Assembly: GCA_913052635.1 (NCBI GenBank) | Contig: CAJXDE010000006.1 | Span: 1 to 41,942, forward strand | Reading direction: 5' to 3' | Length of the DNA: 41,942 bases | From: an uncultured Halieaceae bacterium | GTDB lineage: Bacteria; Pseudomonadota; Gammaproteobacteria; Pseudomonadales; Halieaceae | Shown: one piece after another, positions 29,750-39,088 of the stretch | Layout of the letters: each line of letters starts with the position of its first letter | How positions within the stretch are numbered: position 1 is the first letter of the stretch | Made by a program: the position numbers and the translations under genes | Notes under the pieces: model-generated | The model's database searches: none | What the model was told of the DNA's origin: nothing | Seen by the model: the letters and a program-made list of their open reading frames with translations, nothing else

Positions 29750-29758
29750 GGGAAATCC

Positions 29759-31081
29759 TTACTGGAGACGTGTGGGCGAGGCCAGCCCCGAAAAGAAGAC
29801 GGAGAAGTACTCGCCTGCACTGTGGTTGATGTCGTCGATAGCCTGCCAGGCATCCAGATCCATGGCGGCGTTCAGCGCCCCCGTCAGCAGTTGGATCACG
29901 ATGCCCGGGGGAATATCCCGGAACTGACGCGCCTCGGCCGCCAGCGCGACGTAGTTCTCCAGCGTGGCGTGAACTGAAGCCAATCGTCCGAGCAGGCGCT
30001 GACGCACCTCGGGTGGCAGGGCGGTGATGGCGTTGAAGTGCACCAGCGGGCCCTGATCAGAATTTTGCAGTACGAAGATATGCCGACAGGCTGCCTCGAG
30101 CTTTGCCGCAGGGGGTGCTTCCAGTTGCTCGATGCGTGCGACGACCTGCTCCAGCTGATCCAGCGTGTAGTCAAAACACTGGGTCAGCAGTGCTTCTTTA
30201 TTGGCAAAGTGATAATAGAAAGCACCCTTGGAGACCTGCAGTTGCTCAGCGATTTCATCGAGGGACGTCCCGCTAAAGCCTTTTTGGTTGAAGCAGCGGG
30301 TGCCGGCTTTGAGAAACGCTTCCTGCTTGAGCCGGTTCTGTGCCTCGCGGTCAAAGGCTTCATCCTCAGCAGGGAGCGGCGGGATGGTCGCCGCGTCGCC
30401 GGCCGCCGCCCCATCGGGTGATGACAGGAGCCCGTGGGTGAGCAGATCACGCAATACATTCACTACCCCTCGCGCCTGCTCACGGGGCATTTCATAAAGC
30501 CAATAGAACGACCAGTCCAGGGCACCCACGATGGCGCGAATGGTAACCACCGGGTTGCAGGGCCGGATCTGTCCCGCCTCGATCCCCCGGTTCAGCAGAT
30601 CAATCAGCCGTCGCAGCAGCCGGCGATATTCTTCCTCGAGTACTTCTCGATGCTCGGCTTTCAGTGAGGCCACCTCGAGTGGGGCGGCATAAAAATCGCC
30701 CTCGCCGTCGAGGGAGCGCAGGGTGGTATTGATCTGGCTCTCCAGAAACGCCATCAAACATTCGGTGGCGCCTTGATAAGCCTCCTCGGCCCTGTCGAGT
30801 TGATCATGGGCTTGCCGCATGTTGGCGTCGTAGCACTGGTAGATAAGATCTTCCTTGGTCGCTACGTAGTAATAGAGGCTGGTTTTGGTGAGCCCCAGTC
30901 GGCTGGCCACATCGGCTAATGTAGTGGAGCGTGCCCCTTTGGTATTGAATAGTTTCGCTGCACAGGACAGCACTGCCGCGCGTTTGGTCTCGCGTTGCAG
31001 GCCACGACTGAAGGGGGAGCGATTGGCGGGGATCGAGGTGTCCAAAATATCCTTGAGTAACGCAGGCCCGGGACGGGTCAT
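29759..31081 (-). CDS. Double TetR-family transcriptional regulator (two complete HTH-ligand modules)
   Basis: A 440-residue protein with two TetR modules in tandem. The first HTH is at about 33-80 (AAKLFNTKGARSTTLADVAS, then TKTSLYYYVATKEDLI); the second at about 252-299 (TRCFNQKGFSGTSLDEIAEQ, then SKGAFYYHFANKEALL). Each is followed by a helical region of about 140 residues, and a linker rich in Ala, Pro and Asp (about 222-245) joins them. Ordinary TetR proteins are 190-220 residues and dimerise, so this chain could be a built-in pseudo-dimer. I chose the ATG at 31081; a TTG two codons earlier is possible. It precedes tesB and diverges from a crotonase, which suggests control of acyl-CoA genes. 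Confidence 0.9.
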   Translation of the reverse strand: MTRPGPALLKDILDTSIPANRSPFSRGLQRETKRAAVLSCAAKLFNTKGARSTTLADVASRLGLTKTSLYYYVATKEDLIYQCYDANMRQAHDQLDRAEEAYQGATECLMAFLESQINTTLRSLDGEGDFYAAPLEVASLKAEHREVLEEEYRRLLRRLIDLLNRGIEAGQIRPCNPVVTIRAIVGALDWSFYWLYEMPREQARGVVNVLRDLLTHGLLSSPDGAAAGDAATIPPLPAEDEAFDREAQNRLKQEAFLKAGTRCFNQKGFSGTSLDEIAEQLQVSKGAFYYHFANKEALLTQCFDYTLDQLEQVVARIEQLEAPPAAKLEAACRHIFVLQNSDQGPLVHFNAITALPPEVRQRLLGRLASVHATLENYVALAAEARQFRDIPPGIVIQLLTGALNAAMDLDAWQAIDDINHSAGEYFSVFFSGLASPTRLQ

Positions 31082-31086
31082 TCTCA

Positions 31087-31100
31087 AAATTCGATAATTT
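31087..31100. promoter_or_regulatory. Candidate operator for the double TetR regulator
   Basis: AAATT-CGAT-AATTT is a perfect 5-bp inverted repeat with a 4-nt centre, lying between the predicted promoter and the start codon of the TetR gene and covering the probable transcription start. It is the natural place for autorepression. Binding by this protein is inference. Confidence 0.42.
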
Positions 31101-31108
31101 GAACTTTA

Positions 31109-31137
31109 AGTATTTTTACTGACCCTGTCCATGTGAA
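31109..31137 (-). promoter_or_regulatory. Candidate promoter of the tetR-tesB operon
   Basis: On the minus strand TTCACA (31137-31132, 5/6 to consensus) and AATACT (31114-31109, 4/6) are spaced by 17 nt in a locally AT-rich stretch. The start would be near 31102, just before the palindrome at 31087-31100. Confidence 0.45.
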
Positions 31138-31280
31138 TCCTCAACGCTTCTTGTGAGAACGGGCCAAATATCCTGTGAGTTCGCGATCTGTAAATCCGCA
31201 CCGCGTTGCTATTTCTCTGGGCCTCATCGATGGTCTATGCCACACTCCGCAACCCGATTTTGCCCCTATAAGGCGGTTTC

Positions 31281-32033
31281 GTGGCCGACACTATTTCTTT
31301 TTCAGAACAGCAGGGCATCGCCACATTGTGCTTCGACAATCCATCGCGCCGCAACGCCTTGGGGGCGTCGGAGCTTGACGCAATCGAGCACGCTCTGGGT
31401 TCATTGTCCGTGGAGACGAGGGTGTTGGTAGTGACGTCCTCGGACGATCGTATTTTCTGTGCCGGTGCGGATCTGTCGCAGATTCTCGATGGCACTCTCA
31501 ACGGTGATCGATTCCAGTCAGTCACGAATCAGATTGCCGCGTTGCCGATCCCGACAATCGCGGTACTCACGGGGCATGTGTTCGGTGGTGGCGCGGAATT
31601 GGCATTGAGCTGTGACTTTCGGCTCGCCCGGGAAGGCATCGTATTGCGCATCCCCGCGGCAGCGATCGGGCTCTGTTACCCGGTCGAGGGGATCGAGCGC
31701 CTGACCCGACGGCTTGGACCCCCTCTGGCCCGGCGGGTGTTGGTGGCCGCTGAAACGTTTACCGCAGAGCAAATGCTGTCCCTCAAGATGGTCGATGCGG
31801 TCCATCCTGAAGACACATTGCGAGAGGCCGCCGTCGACTATGCCCAGTCACTGCTCGCGCTGGCGCCGATGGCCGTGGCCAGCATGCTCGAGATTATTGG
31901 CCAGTTGGAGGCAGGTACCTTGGATCGTGATCAGGCGCATGCCTTGGCCGAGGCCTGCAGCGACTCCAAGGATGTTCAGGAAGGCATTACGGCTCAGCGG
32001 GAGAAGCGCACGCCGCGCTTCAACAATCGGTGA
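31281..32033 (+). CDS. Enoyl-CoA hydratase/isomerase-family protein (crotonase fold)
   Basis: A 250-residue crotonase. The oxyanion-hole segments are FCAGADLSQIL and HVFGGGAELALSCDF. The first catalytic glutamate is present (GGGAE), but the residue 20 positions later, normally glutamate in GQPE, is alanine in RIPAAAIGL. Standard hydratases need both, so this may be an isomerase or another crotonase type. GTG at 31281 has AAGG about 7 nt upstream. The gene diverges from the tetR-tesB operon across about 200 nt. Nothing in the sequence fixes the substrate. Confidence 0.85.
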   Translation: MADTISFSEQQGIATLCFDNPSRRNALGASELDAIEHALGSLSVETRVLVVTSSDDRIFCAGADLSQILDGTLNGDRFQSVTNQIAALPIPTIAVLTGHVFGGGAELALSCDFRLAREGIVLRIPAAAIGLCYPVEGIERLTRRLGPPLARRVLVAAETFTAEQMLSLKMVDAVHPEDTLREAAVDYAQSLLALAPMAVASMLEIIGQLEAGTLDRDQAHALAEACSDSKDVQEGITAQREKRTPRFNNR

Positions 32034-32093
32034 TCCAACAGCCATTGCGGTGACTATGCTAGGGTTTATGAAGATTCAGGCGTTCCGGTTTTT

Positions 32094-33149
32094 ATGTCCA
32101 TAGCTCAGGAAAAACTCGAGCAGATCCGTGCACAGGTCCAGTCGCATCTTGATGGCCGACAGTCGACCGAGCTGACCGCAGCGAGAAAAGCTGCGCTCGA
32201 GTCTACGATCCGCGGACATTTAAAGGCCCATAATGCGGTGATCGTGGCGCACTACTACACGGCGCCCGAGATTCAGGCGCTGGCTGAGGCAACCGGTGGC
32301 TGTGTGTCGGACTCCCTCGAGATGGCGCGTTTCGGCAGAGATCATCCGGCGGAGACCCTGATTGTCGCAGGTGTGCGCTTCATGGGGGAGACGGCCAAAA
32401 TCCTGACGCCGGGCAAGCGGGTGCTCATGCCGACGCTGGAGGCGACATGCTCTCTGGATGAGGGTTGTCCGATCGATGAGTTTTCCGCGTTTTGTGACGC
32501 GCACCCCGACCGCGAGGTAGTGGTCTACGCAAACACCTCAGCGGCGGTCAAAGCCCGGGCGGACTGGGTCGTGACATCGAGCATTGCGCTGGATGTGGCC
32601 GAGCATCTGGCCGAGCAGGACAAGGCCATTATCTGGGCACCGGATCGACACCTCGGGGATTACGTGCAGCGCGAGTCGGGGGCCGATGTGTTGTTGTGGG
32701 ATGGCGCCTGCATCGTGCACGAGGAATTCAAAGCCCGCGGCATCCGCGATCTCAAGCAGGTCCATCCGGATGCGGCGGTTTTGGTGCACCCTGAATCACC
32801 GGCCGCCGTGATCGAATTGGCTGATCACGTTGGGTCGACCACGCAAATCATCCGCGCCGCCTGCGAGATGCTGCAGCAGACATTCATTGTCGCGACGGAT
32901 CAGGGGATCTTTTACAAGCTGCAGCAAGCAGCTCCCGACAAGACCTTCATCATTGCACCCACGGCGGGGCAGGGGGCTACCTGCCGTAGCTGCGCCAATT
33001 GCCCCTGGATGGCGATGAACGATCTGGAAGCAATGGCGGCGGTATTCGACCGCGGCGATAACGAAATCGAGGTGCCGGAGGCTTTGGCGACTCAGGCCAT
33101 GAAACCGCTGGAGCGCATGCTGGCCTTCGCCGAGAGCCTCAAGCCCTAG
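32094..33149 (+). CDS. nadA: Quinolinate synthase A
   Basis: A 351-residue [4Fe-4S] enzyme condensing iminoaspartate with dihydroxyacetone phosphate to give quinolinate for NAD synthesis. [19 protein letters not shown] opens the first domain. The cluster ligands are expected to be C119 ([10 protein letters not shown]), C206 ([11 protein letters not shown]) and a cysteine of the C-terminal [10 protein letters not shown] motif (C297, C300, C303). ATG at 32094 fits the homology, although its ribosome site is poor. It is 60 nt after the crotonase gene. The block nadA, bepA, tusA, perM matches the order I recall in Pseudomonas. Confidence 0.96.
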   Translation: MSIAQEKLEQIRAQVQSHLDGRQSTELTAARKAALESTIRGHLKAHNAVIVAHYYTAPEIQALAEATGGCVSDSLEMARFGRDHPAETLIVAGVRFMGETAKILTPGKRVLMPTLEATCSLDEGCPIDEFSAFCDAHPDREVVVYANTSAAVKARADWVVTSSIALDVAEHLAEQDKAIIWAPDRHLGDYVQRESGADVLLWDGACIVHEEFKARGIRDLKQVHPDAAVLVHPESPAAVIELADHVGSTTQIIRAACEMLQQTFIVATDQGIFYKLQQAAPDKTFIIAPTAGQGATCRSCANCPWMAMNDLEAMAAVFDRGDNEIEVPEALATQAMKPLERMLAFAESLKP

Positions 33150-33154
33150 GGCTT
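33141..33154. repeat. Palindrome at the nadA stop, between convergent genes
   Basis: A perfect 14-bp palindrome (AAGCCCTAGGGCTT) spans the nadA stop codon, 11 nt before the end of bepA on the other strand. It has no T-tract, so it is at best a weak bidirectional termination element. Confidence 0.3.
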
Positions 33155-33164
33155 GCGCCAGGCT

Positions 33165-34649
33165 TTAGCCGCGGTCCATTTCAGCGCGCATATCCTGAAT
33201 GTCTCTGAGTCGCTCGTTGATCAGCGATGACGTAGTGAAGTCATTGCCGACTAGATTCGCCGCATAGCCGAGCTGTCGCTCGGCGACGTCTAGTGCGTTC
33301 ACCAAAATAAAGTACTCGGCCCGGGAGCGGTGTAGCCCCACAATATTGCCGGCCAATCCCTGAACCTCCGCCAGCAAGTACCACAGCCCCGGATCGTTGC
33401 TCACGCGGCGTGACTGCTCTAGGAGCACCGCCTCGGCCAGATGAGGGGAGCCAGCCTGATGCAGCGCGTTGGCGTAAGACATGGTCAGGGGGTGATTTCC
33501 GGGTGAGAGTTCGAGGCGGCGCTCCAGCGTCGTCACCGCCCGGGCCGTGTTGCCCCGGGCGAGATCGATGTCGGCATCTGCAATCACGTACGCGGTGCGA
33601 TCACTCTTGCCCGACCAGATACTGTCAAGCGCCAGTGCCGCTTCGTCGGCACGGCCCGCAGCCGTGAGCGCCAGCACCAGGCCATAGGTAGTGGCCTCCT
33701 TAGACAGCGACTCGCCCTCCAAGGCGGAGCGGAAGCTTGCCGCCGCTTCCTCAGGGGTTTGCGCGGCCTGGACCGCAACTCGGGCGCGCATAAGTTGGTA
33801 GTCGAGGCTGACTGATCGAATTCGTTTCGGATACTGCATCGCGCGAGCGCGAGTGTCGGCGATACGCTTTTCAGAGAGCGGGTGAGTGCGGAGAAATTCG
33901 GGGATTCGATTGCCCTGACTGTAGCGGGTGGCGGCATACATGCGCTCGAACATCTGCGGCGCCGCGTAGGGGTCCATACCTGCGTTGTACAGCGTGCGGA
34001 GCCCCACCCGGTCTGCTTCCGCTTCATTGGCGCGGCTATAACGAAGTTGCGCATCCTGGGCGAGTCCCTGCGCAGTGGTCATGGCTGCGAGACCCGCGTC
34101 GGTGCCAACAGTGGCGGCTAATAGCACCCCCGCCAATAACCCCGCTAGTTGCATCGGGCCCTGTTCCTGTGCGAGCTCCATACGACGAGAAAAGTGGCGT
34201 TGGCTAAGGTGCGCGATTTCGTGCGCCATGACCGTCGCGAACTCGTCCTCGGTCTCGGCGTATTGGAACAAGCCACTGTGAACACCGATTACTCCACCAG
34301 GCACTGCGAAGGCGTTGATGGTCGGGTTGTCAACGATCACCAGCTCGATGCGGCGATCCTGAAGTTCACTGTGCTGCACCAGCTCGAAAACCAGACTCTC
34401 CAGATAGCTGTGCATGAGAGGGTCGTTGAGTAGCGGTGCTTGTCCCCGGAAGCTCCGCAGCCACATGCGACCTAATTGATATTCGTAGTCTGCAGAGAAC
34501 AAACTGGTGCTGGACTCACCCAGATTGGGGATCTTGAGATCCTCGGTGACGGCCCGGCTGCTCGGCGAGAGCAGTACGCCGCAGATCAGGAGCACGCAGA
34601 TCAGGCTCGAAAAGACTTGGTGCAACAGGGTGGGCAGGCGGTGGTGCAT
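33165..34649 (-). CDS. bepA: BepA-like periplasmic M48 metalloprotease with TPR domain
   Basis: A 494-residue protein with an N-terminal signal peptide (hydrophobic stretch about 11-32). The zinc site HEIAH is at 143-147, the third ligand lies in NEAEADRVG (about 208-216), and the HPLSEKR loop carries the histidine that covers the active site in E. coli BepA. Residues from about 290 form TPR-like helices. BepA promotes LptD assembly and degrades misfolded outer-membrane proteins. E. coli BepA has 487 residues. It converges on nadA and diverges from tusA, as in Pseudomonas. Confidence 0.92.
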   Translation of the reverse strand: MHHRLPTLLHQVFSSLICVLLICGVLLSPSSRAVTEDLKIPNLGESSTSLFSADYEYQLGRMWLRSFRGQAPLLNDPLMHSYLESLVFELVQHSELQDRRIELVIVDNPTINAFAVPGGVIGVHSGLFQYAETEDEFATVMAHEIAHLSQRHFSRRMELAQEQGPMQLAGLLAGVLLAATVGTDAGLAAMTTAQGLAQDAQLRYSRANEAEADRVGLRTLYNAGMDPYAAPQMFERMYAATRYSQGNRIPEFLRTHPLSEKRIADTRARAMQYPKRIRSVSLDYQLMRARVAVQAAQTPEEAAASFRSALEGESLSKEATTYGLVLALTAAGRADEAALALDSIWSGKSDRTAYVIADADIDLARGNTARAVTTLERRLELSPGNHPLTMSYANALHQAGSPHLAEAVLLEQSRRVSNDPGLWYLLAEVQGLAGNIVGLHRSRAEYFILVNALDVAERQLGYAANLVGNDFTTSSLINERLRDIQDMRAEMDRG

Positions 34650-34774
34650 TGAAGCACTCTAGCTTACTTGGGCTGTCGTCGGGAGCTTGGAGTGAGTGTG
34701 AAAATTCGCGCCGCAACCCGCCCTGCGGCAATAAGCGATATACTCCCCGCCCCCTGTTGATCGGGTCCCTGTCC

Positions 34775-35014
34775 ATGTCCAATCACACCCCACCCGACGA
34801 GTCGGTCGACGCGCGGGGGGAGCGATGCCCCATGCCGCTGCTGATGGCCAAGCGTGCGCTTAGTGCACTGCCTTCCGGTGCGGTATTGGAGGTGTTGTCG
34901 ACTGATGCGGGCTCGGAGGGGGACTTTGAGAGTTTTGCGCGTTTGGCGGGTCATGTCGTGGATTGTGAACGGCTCCCCGATGACGTGCTGAGGTTGACCA
35001 TCACCAAGGCCTGA
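34775..35014 (+). CDS. TusA-family sulfur carrier protein
   Basis: A 79-residue protein of the TusA/YhhP/SirA family, with the signature DARGERCPMPLLMAKRAL and the sulfur-accepting cysteine at 18 in CPMP. The open frame runs 42 codons further upstream, but the ATG at 34775 gives the usual family length. The position between bepA and the perM-like gene corresponds to Pseudomonas PA1006, a TusA paralogue linked to molybdenum cofactor function; that assignment is by synteny and memory, so I leave the symbol open. The perM-like gene follows after 16 nt. Confidence 0.88.
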   Translation: MSNHTPPDESVDARGERCPMPLLMAKRALSALPSGAVLEVLSTDAGSEGDFESFARLAGHVVDCERLPDDVLRLTITKA

Positions 35015-35030
35015 ACCAAGGAGTCGCAGC

Positions 35031-36098
35031 GTGAAAGAAGTTCTGACGAGGTGGTACCAGCGTTATCTGAGCGAGGAAGAGGCTGTTATTCTGCTCGTGA
35101 TGTTGATGATGGCCTTTGCGGTCATGCTGTTTTTCGGAGACATTCTCACGCCGGTGCTGGTGGCGATTGTTCTGGCTTATCTCATGCAGGGCGTCGCCAA
35201 TGTCCTCAGACAGCGGGGATTGCCCGGGGAGCTGAGCGTCGCGGTTTCCACGTTCCTGTTCCTTGGTGGATTTTTTGCCGTGCTGTTCGGTCTGGCGCCG
35301 CTGGTCTGGCGACAGCTGGTAGCACTGGTGCGCGAGGCGCCGGCAATGATCGAGGCGGGGCGCAAGGTGCTGGTGACACTGCCGGAGGAGTACCCTGTCT
35401 TCTTTACCCAGCAGCAGGTCAACGAGCTCACAGCTGTGATTCAGGCCGAGATGGCCTCAGTGGGGCAACTGTTGGTGACCAAGGGTCTCAGCTCGATCCC
35501 CAGCGTGCTGGCGGCGGTCGTATACCTCGTTCTGATTCCTTTAATGGTGTTTTTCTTCCTCAAGGACCGCGAGCAACTGGCCGGCTGGTTTACCGGCTTC
35601 TTGCCTGCTCAGAGGCCACTACTCGAGCGCATATGGGTAGAGTTGAATCTGCAATTCGCCAACTATGCCCGGGGGAAGGGCATAGAGGTGCTGATTATCG
35701 GCGGCGCGTCCTATGTGGTCTTTGCGATGTTCTCCCTGAACTATGCGGCGCTGTTGGGGTTGCTGGTCGGTTTTTCTGTCATCGTGCCCTACATCGGCGC
35801 TGCGTTGGTGACCATACCCGTGGTGGTGGTCGCGTATTTTCAATTTGGCGTGACACCAGATTTTTATTGGGTCGTCGGCGCGTATCTGCTGATACAGGTG
35901 CTCGATGGCAATGTGCTGGTACCGCTCCTCTTCTCCGAGGCGGTCAACTTGCATCCGGTCGCGATTGTGATCGCGGTCTTGTTCTTCGGGGGGCTGTGGG
36001 GGTTGTGGGGCGTCTTTTTCGCGATACCTCTGGCAACGCTGGTGAATGCCATTCTGTCAGCCTGGCCCTCCAGTGACTCGCTCGCTATTTCTTCATGA
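35031..36098 (+). CDS. AI-2E/PerM-family transporter
   Basis: A 355-residue membrane protein with seven or eight hydrophobic segments. Conserved family segments include ILTPVLVAIVLAYLMQGV near TM2, VYLVLIPLMVFFFLKDRE, VPYIGAALVTIPVVVVAY, and FFGGLWGLWGVFFAIPLATL at the C-terminus. The family includes TqsA and PerM exporters and several uncharacterised permeases, so the substrate is unknown. The start is GTG with AAGGAG 7 nt upstream. The synteny nadA, bepA, tusA, perM is conserved in Pseudomonas. Confidence 0.88.
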   Translation: MKEVLTRWYQRYLSEEEAVILLVMLMMAFAVMLFFGDILTPVLVAIVLAYLMQGVANVLRQRGLPGELSVAVSTFLFLGGFFAVLFGLAPLVWRQLVALVREAPAMIEAGRKVLVTLPEEYPVFFTQQQVNELTAVIQAEMASVGQLLVTKGLSSIPSVLAAVVYLVLIPLMVFFFLKDREQLAGWFTGFLPAQRPLLERIWVELNLQFANYARGKGIEVLIIGGASYVVFAMFSLNYAALLGLLVGFSVIVPYIGAALVTIPVVVVAYFQFGVTPDFYWVVGAYLLIQVLDGNVLVPLLFSEAVNLHPVAIVIAVLFFGGLWGLWGVFFAIPLATLVNAILSAWPSSDSLAISS

Positions 36099-36120
36099 TT
36101 TAACCAAGAGATCCATATCG

Positions 36121-39066
36121 ATGAGTACATCACTCACGGACGTGTCTACTCTCCATTTGGTGCGATTATTCGCGAAAATTAATTCGGTAAGCGCTTTCCC
36201 GTTTATCCGGTTGGGCGGTGCGCTGCTCCTGAGTGCGGCGCTGGTCGCCTGCGGCCAGTCAGCCGATACACCTGAGACTGCTGAGCCGGCAGTCGTGGTG
36301 AGCCCCAACGATGATCGGGCATATGACCTGATCGAGCTGGCCAACGGCTTAGAAGTCATGCTGGTGTCGGATCCGACTGCGGAGAAATCTGCGGCCGCTT
36401 TAAGCATCGGTTTGGGTGCCGCGTCAGACCCCGAGGATTATCCCGGGATGGCTCACTACCTTGAACACATGCTGTTCATGGGGTCCACGCAGTTTCCCGA
36501 GCCCGATGGCTTTATGGCCTTCACCGCGGAGCACGGCGGCATGACCAATGCCTACACCGGCCTCGATATCACCAATTACATGATGATGGTTGAGAACGAC
36601 GCCCTCCCAGAGGCACTGGACCGCTTCTCGAGTTTTTTCACCGACCCGTTGCTGGACCCCACTTACATCGACAAGGAAAAGAACGCGGTGAATGCCGAGT
36701 GGTCGATGCGCCGCGAGCAGGACTTCCGCATCATCTACCGGCTGGCGCGTCAGCTGTTGGGCGATCACCCAGCCAACCGTTTCCAGATTGGCAATCTCGA
36801 GTCGCTGGCTGATAAAACCGAGGGGGGGCTCCACGCGGCCACAGTGGCATTTTTTGAGCAGTACTACAGCGCCAATCTGATGAAAGCGTCGCTTATCGGC
36901 AACCTGCCGCTACCTGAGCTGCAACAGCTGGCTGAAAGCCATTTTGGCGAGATCCTCAACAAGCAGGCAGTCCGGCCCGAAATGTCGGCGGCGATCGATT
37001 TCGCAGAAGTTGGTGCCAAGCGCGTGCGCTATGCGCCGCAGGATGACACCCGTGAACTCAGGCTCGATTTCATTATCGATAACAACAGTGATCTGTACGA
37101 CACCAAGCCCAGTGAGTACCTGTCCTACATCCTGGGCTCTGAAATGCCCGATACGCCAGCGGTGCGACTGCGGGATCTGGGCTGGGCCAGCGCATTGATC
37201 GTGAGCGCAGACCCTGCGCGGTATGGAAACTATGGGCTATTTACGTTCTCAGTGCAGTTGACGCCCGAGGGCTTGACACATCGGGACGACATTACCGCCA
37301 TGCTACTGGGGTATCTCGATATGCTGCGTGAGCAGGGTGTCGATGACCGCTATGCCGAGGAGTTCGGCACCTCGCTTGCAAATCGTTTTCGTTTTCTCGA
37401 GAAAATGGATGACTTCAGCTATGCCCACGAACTGACCCGGGCGATGCAGACCTACCCCGCGCAATATGCCATTGAGGCACCGTATCGTTTTACCGGGTTC
37501 GACCGGGAAGCGGTGGAGGCAGTGTTGGCACAGTTGGTGCCAGAACGGCTCCATGTCTGGGAAATCGACCAGACGCAGGAGGTGTCAGAACGCCTGTATT
37601 TTTATGAGGGCCAATACGCGGTCGAGCCGCTGGCCGTGCCTGATGAGCAGGCATTGAAAACCCAGACGGCCGAGTATCAGCTCGCGCTGCCGGCACAGAA
37701 CCGCTTGCTGCCCGAGCAGTTTGAGCTGGTGAACACTACCAGTGAGCCCAGAGAGCTCATCAGGGAGCCGGGCCTCAGTGTCTGGTTGCAGGGCAGTGAG
37801 GCGTTTGCCGATTTACCGCGGGGTTACGCACAGGTGTATTTGAATTCGCCGCTTCGTCAGCAAGAGGTGGATGCGGCGGTCATGATGGTGCTGTGGTCAG
37901 ATTTATACGGCCTGCAGCAGACGGCGTTGATCAACGAAGCGAGCATTGCAGGGATGGGTCTTAGCATCGGCCTCGATGAGGGCCTGCGCCTCTCGATCTC
38001 CGGTTTTACCGATAAGCAGCCGGAGCTGCTGACTGCGGCGCTTGCAGGGCTTCGGGTTGACCCGACTCAGCAGGCGTTGGACCAAGCGATTGATCGCTTT
38101 GTCCGCGGGCTCGAGAACCGCAAGCGCGAACTCCCCTTCAGGCAGCTGGGCAGGACCCTGTCCAGGTTGACCCGCACCGGCTTTTATGACGAGGCCTCCC
38201 TACTCTATGCGGTGTCGGAGGTCACACCGGCGCGCTTCAACGCTTTTGTCGAGCGCGTTTTAGATACGGTGCTCGTTCGTGTGTATCTGTTTGGTAACTA
38301 CGATGACGCCTTTGCCATCGACGTGGCGCAAACCCTGCAGAGCGCGCTACCCGAGAACCGAACGGGTGCGACTGAGTATGCGCGTGACGGCGTGTACGCA
38401 CCGGTACGCGGCCAGACGCTGGTCAAAAATACAGATTTGCCGGTGGAGGATCTGGGGATGATGTTGCTCTATGCCGCGCCTGAGGCGACAGTGGCCAATG
38501 AGGCAACAGGACGAGTGCTGGCTAGGCACCTGAGGAACCGGGCTTTCGACACCCTGCGCACCGAGGAGCAGTTGGGTTACGCAGCCGGCGGGTTCACCAC
38601 GACCTTACAGGATCACCCGATGATCGGTTTTTACATTCAGACGCCGGTAAAAGGGCCGGTCGCCATGCTTGAACGGTTTGAGGCATTCGCAGGCGAATAC
38701 GCGCTGATGCTCGACGAGCTGACCGAGGAACAGTTTGCCAATCTGAAGTCAGGTGTGCTCACCCAACTTACGGAGCCGCCCACCAACCTCTCCGATGAGG
38801 CAGGGCCATTTATCGGGGACTGGAACCGCGAGCGGTATAATTTCTCTAGCCGCGCTGAGATGATTGCTGCGGTGGAGGCGGTATCTTTGGAAGCCATACG
38901 GGACTACTATCGCGCGACGGTATTATCGAGTGAACCCAGTCGCATCTTGATTCAGATGCGGGGTAAGCGCTGGCACGCAGAGCCTTTCGCCACGATCGAG
39001 GGTGCGACAGTGATCGAGAGTGTCGAGGCCTTCCACGAGCAGATGCCGCTGCAGCCGCTAGACTGA
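36121..39066 (+). CDS. M16-family zinc metalloprotease, pitrilysin/insulinase type, predicted lipoprotein
   Basis: A 981-residue inverzincin. The inverted zinc motif HYLEH is at 112-116 (MAHYLEHMLFMGS), with the downstream ligand in EKNAVNAEWSMRREQD. The two-half layout of about 950 residues matches pitrilysin (PtrA, 962). The N-terminus has a hydrophobic segment ending in LVAC (Cys 44), a lipobox, so it is probably anchored to a membrane on the periplasmic side. The basic-hydrophobic region before the lipobox is long for a signal peptide, so the true start may be slightly downstream of 36121. The frame also opens 25 codons upstream inside the perM-like gene. It likely degrades short peptides. 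Confidence 0.9.
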   Translation: MSTSLTDVSTLHLVRLFAKINSVSAFPFIRLGGALLLSAALVACGQSADTPETAEPAVVVSPNDDRAYDLIELANGLEVMLVSDPTAEKSAAALSIGLGAASDPEDYPGMAHYLEHMLFMGSTQFPEPDGFMAFTAEHGGMTNAYTGLDITNYMMMVENDALPEALDRFSSFFTDPLLDPTYIDKEKNAVNAEWSMRREQDFRIIYRLARQLLGDHPANRFQIGNLESLADKTEGGLHAATVAFFEQYYSANLMKASLIGNLPLPELQQLAESHFGEILNKQAVRPEMSAAIDFAEVGAKRVRYAPQDDTRELRLDFIIDNNSDLYDTKPSEYLSYILGSEMPDTPAVRLRDLGWASALIVSADPARYGNYGLFTFSVQLTPEGLTHRDDITAMLLGYLDMLREQGVDDRYAEEFGTSLANRFRFLEKMDDFSYAHELTRAMQTYPAQYAIEAPYRFTGFDREAVEAVLAQLVPERLHVWEIDQTQEVSERLYFYEGQYAVEPLAVPDEQALKTQTAEYQLALPAQNRLLPEQFELVNTTSEPRELIREPGLSVWLQGSEAFADLPRGYAQVYLNSPLRQQEVDAAVMMVLWSDLYGLQQTALINEASIAGMGLSIGLDEGLRLSISGFTDKQPELLTAALAGLRVDPTQQALDQAIDRFVRGLENRKRELPFRQLGRTLSRLTRTGFYDEASLLYAVSEVTPARFNAFVERVLDTVLVRVYLFGNYDDAFAIDVAQTLQSALPENRTGATEYARDGVYAPVRGQTLVKNTDLPVEDLGMMLLYAAPEATVANEATGRVLARHLRNRAFDTLRTEEQLGYAAGGFTTTLQDHPMIGFYIQTPVKGPVAMLERFEAFAGEYALMLDELTEEQFANLKSGVLTQLTEPPTNLSDEAGPFIGDWNRERYNFSSRAEMIAAVEAVSLEAIRDYYRATVLSSEPSRILIQMRGKRWHAEPFATIEGATVIESVEAFHEQMPLQPLD

Positions 39067-39088
39067 ACGCATCAGGCCGGAGTAGAAG

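Noticed and set aside
34650-34670. GAAGCACTC near bepA as a CIRCE half-site
   Set aside because: The second half (GAGTGCTAA) is not present at the required spacing and the gene is not a heat-shock chaperone.
35051-36076. A 341-codon open frame on the plus strand overlapping the PerM-like gene
   Set aside because: It lies inside the well-supported transporter gene in another frame, resembles no family I know, and long shadow frames are common at this GC content.
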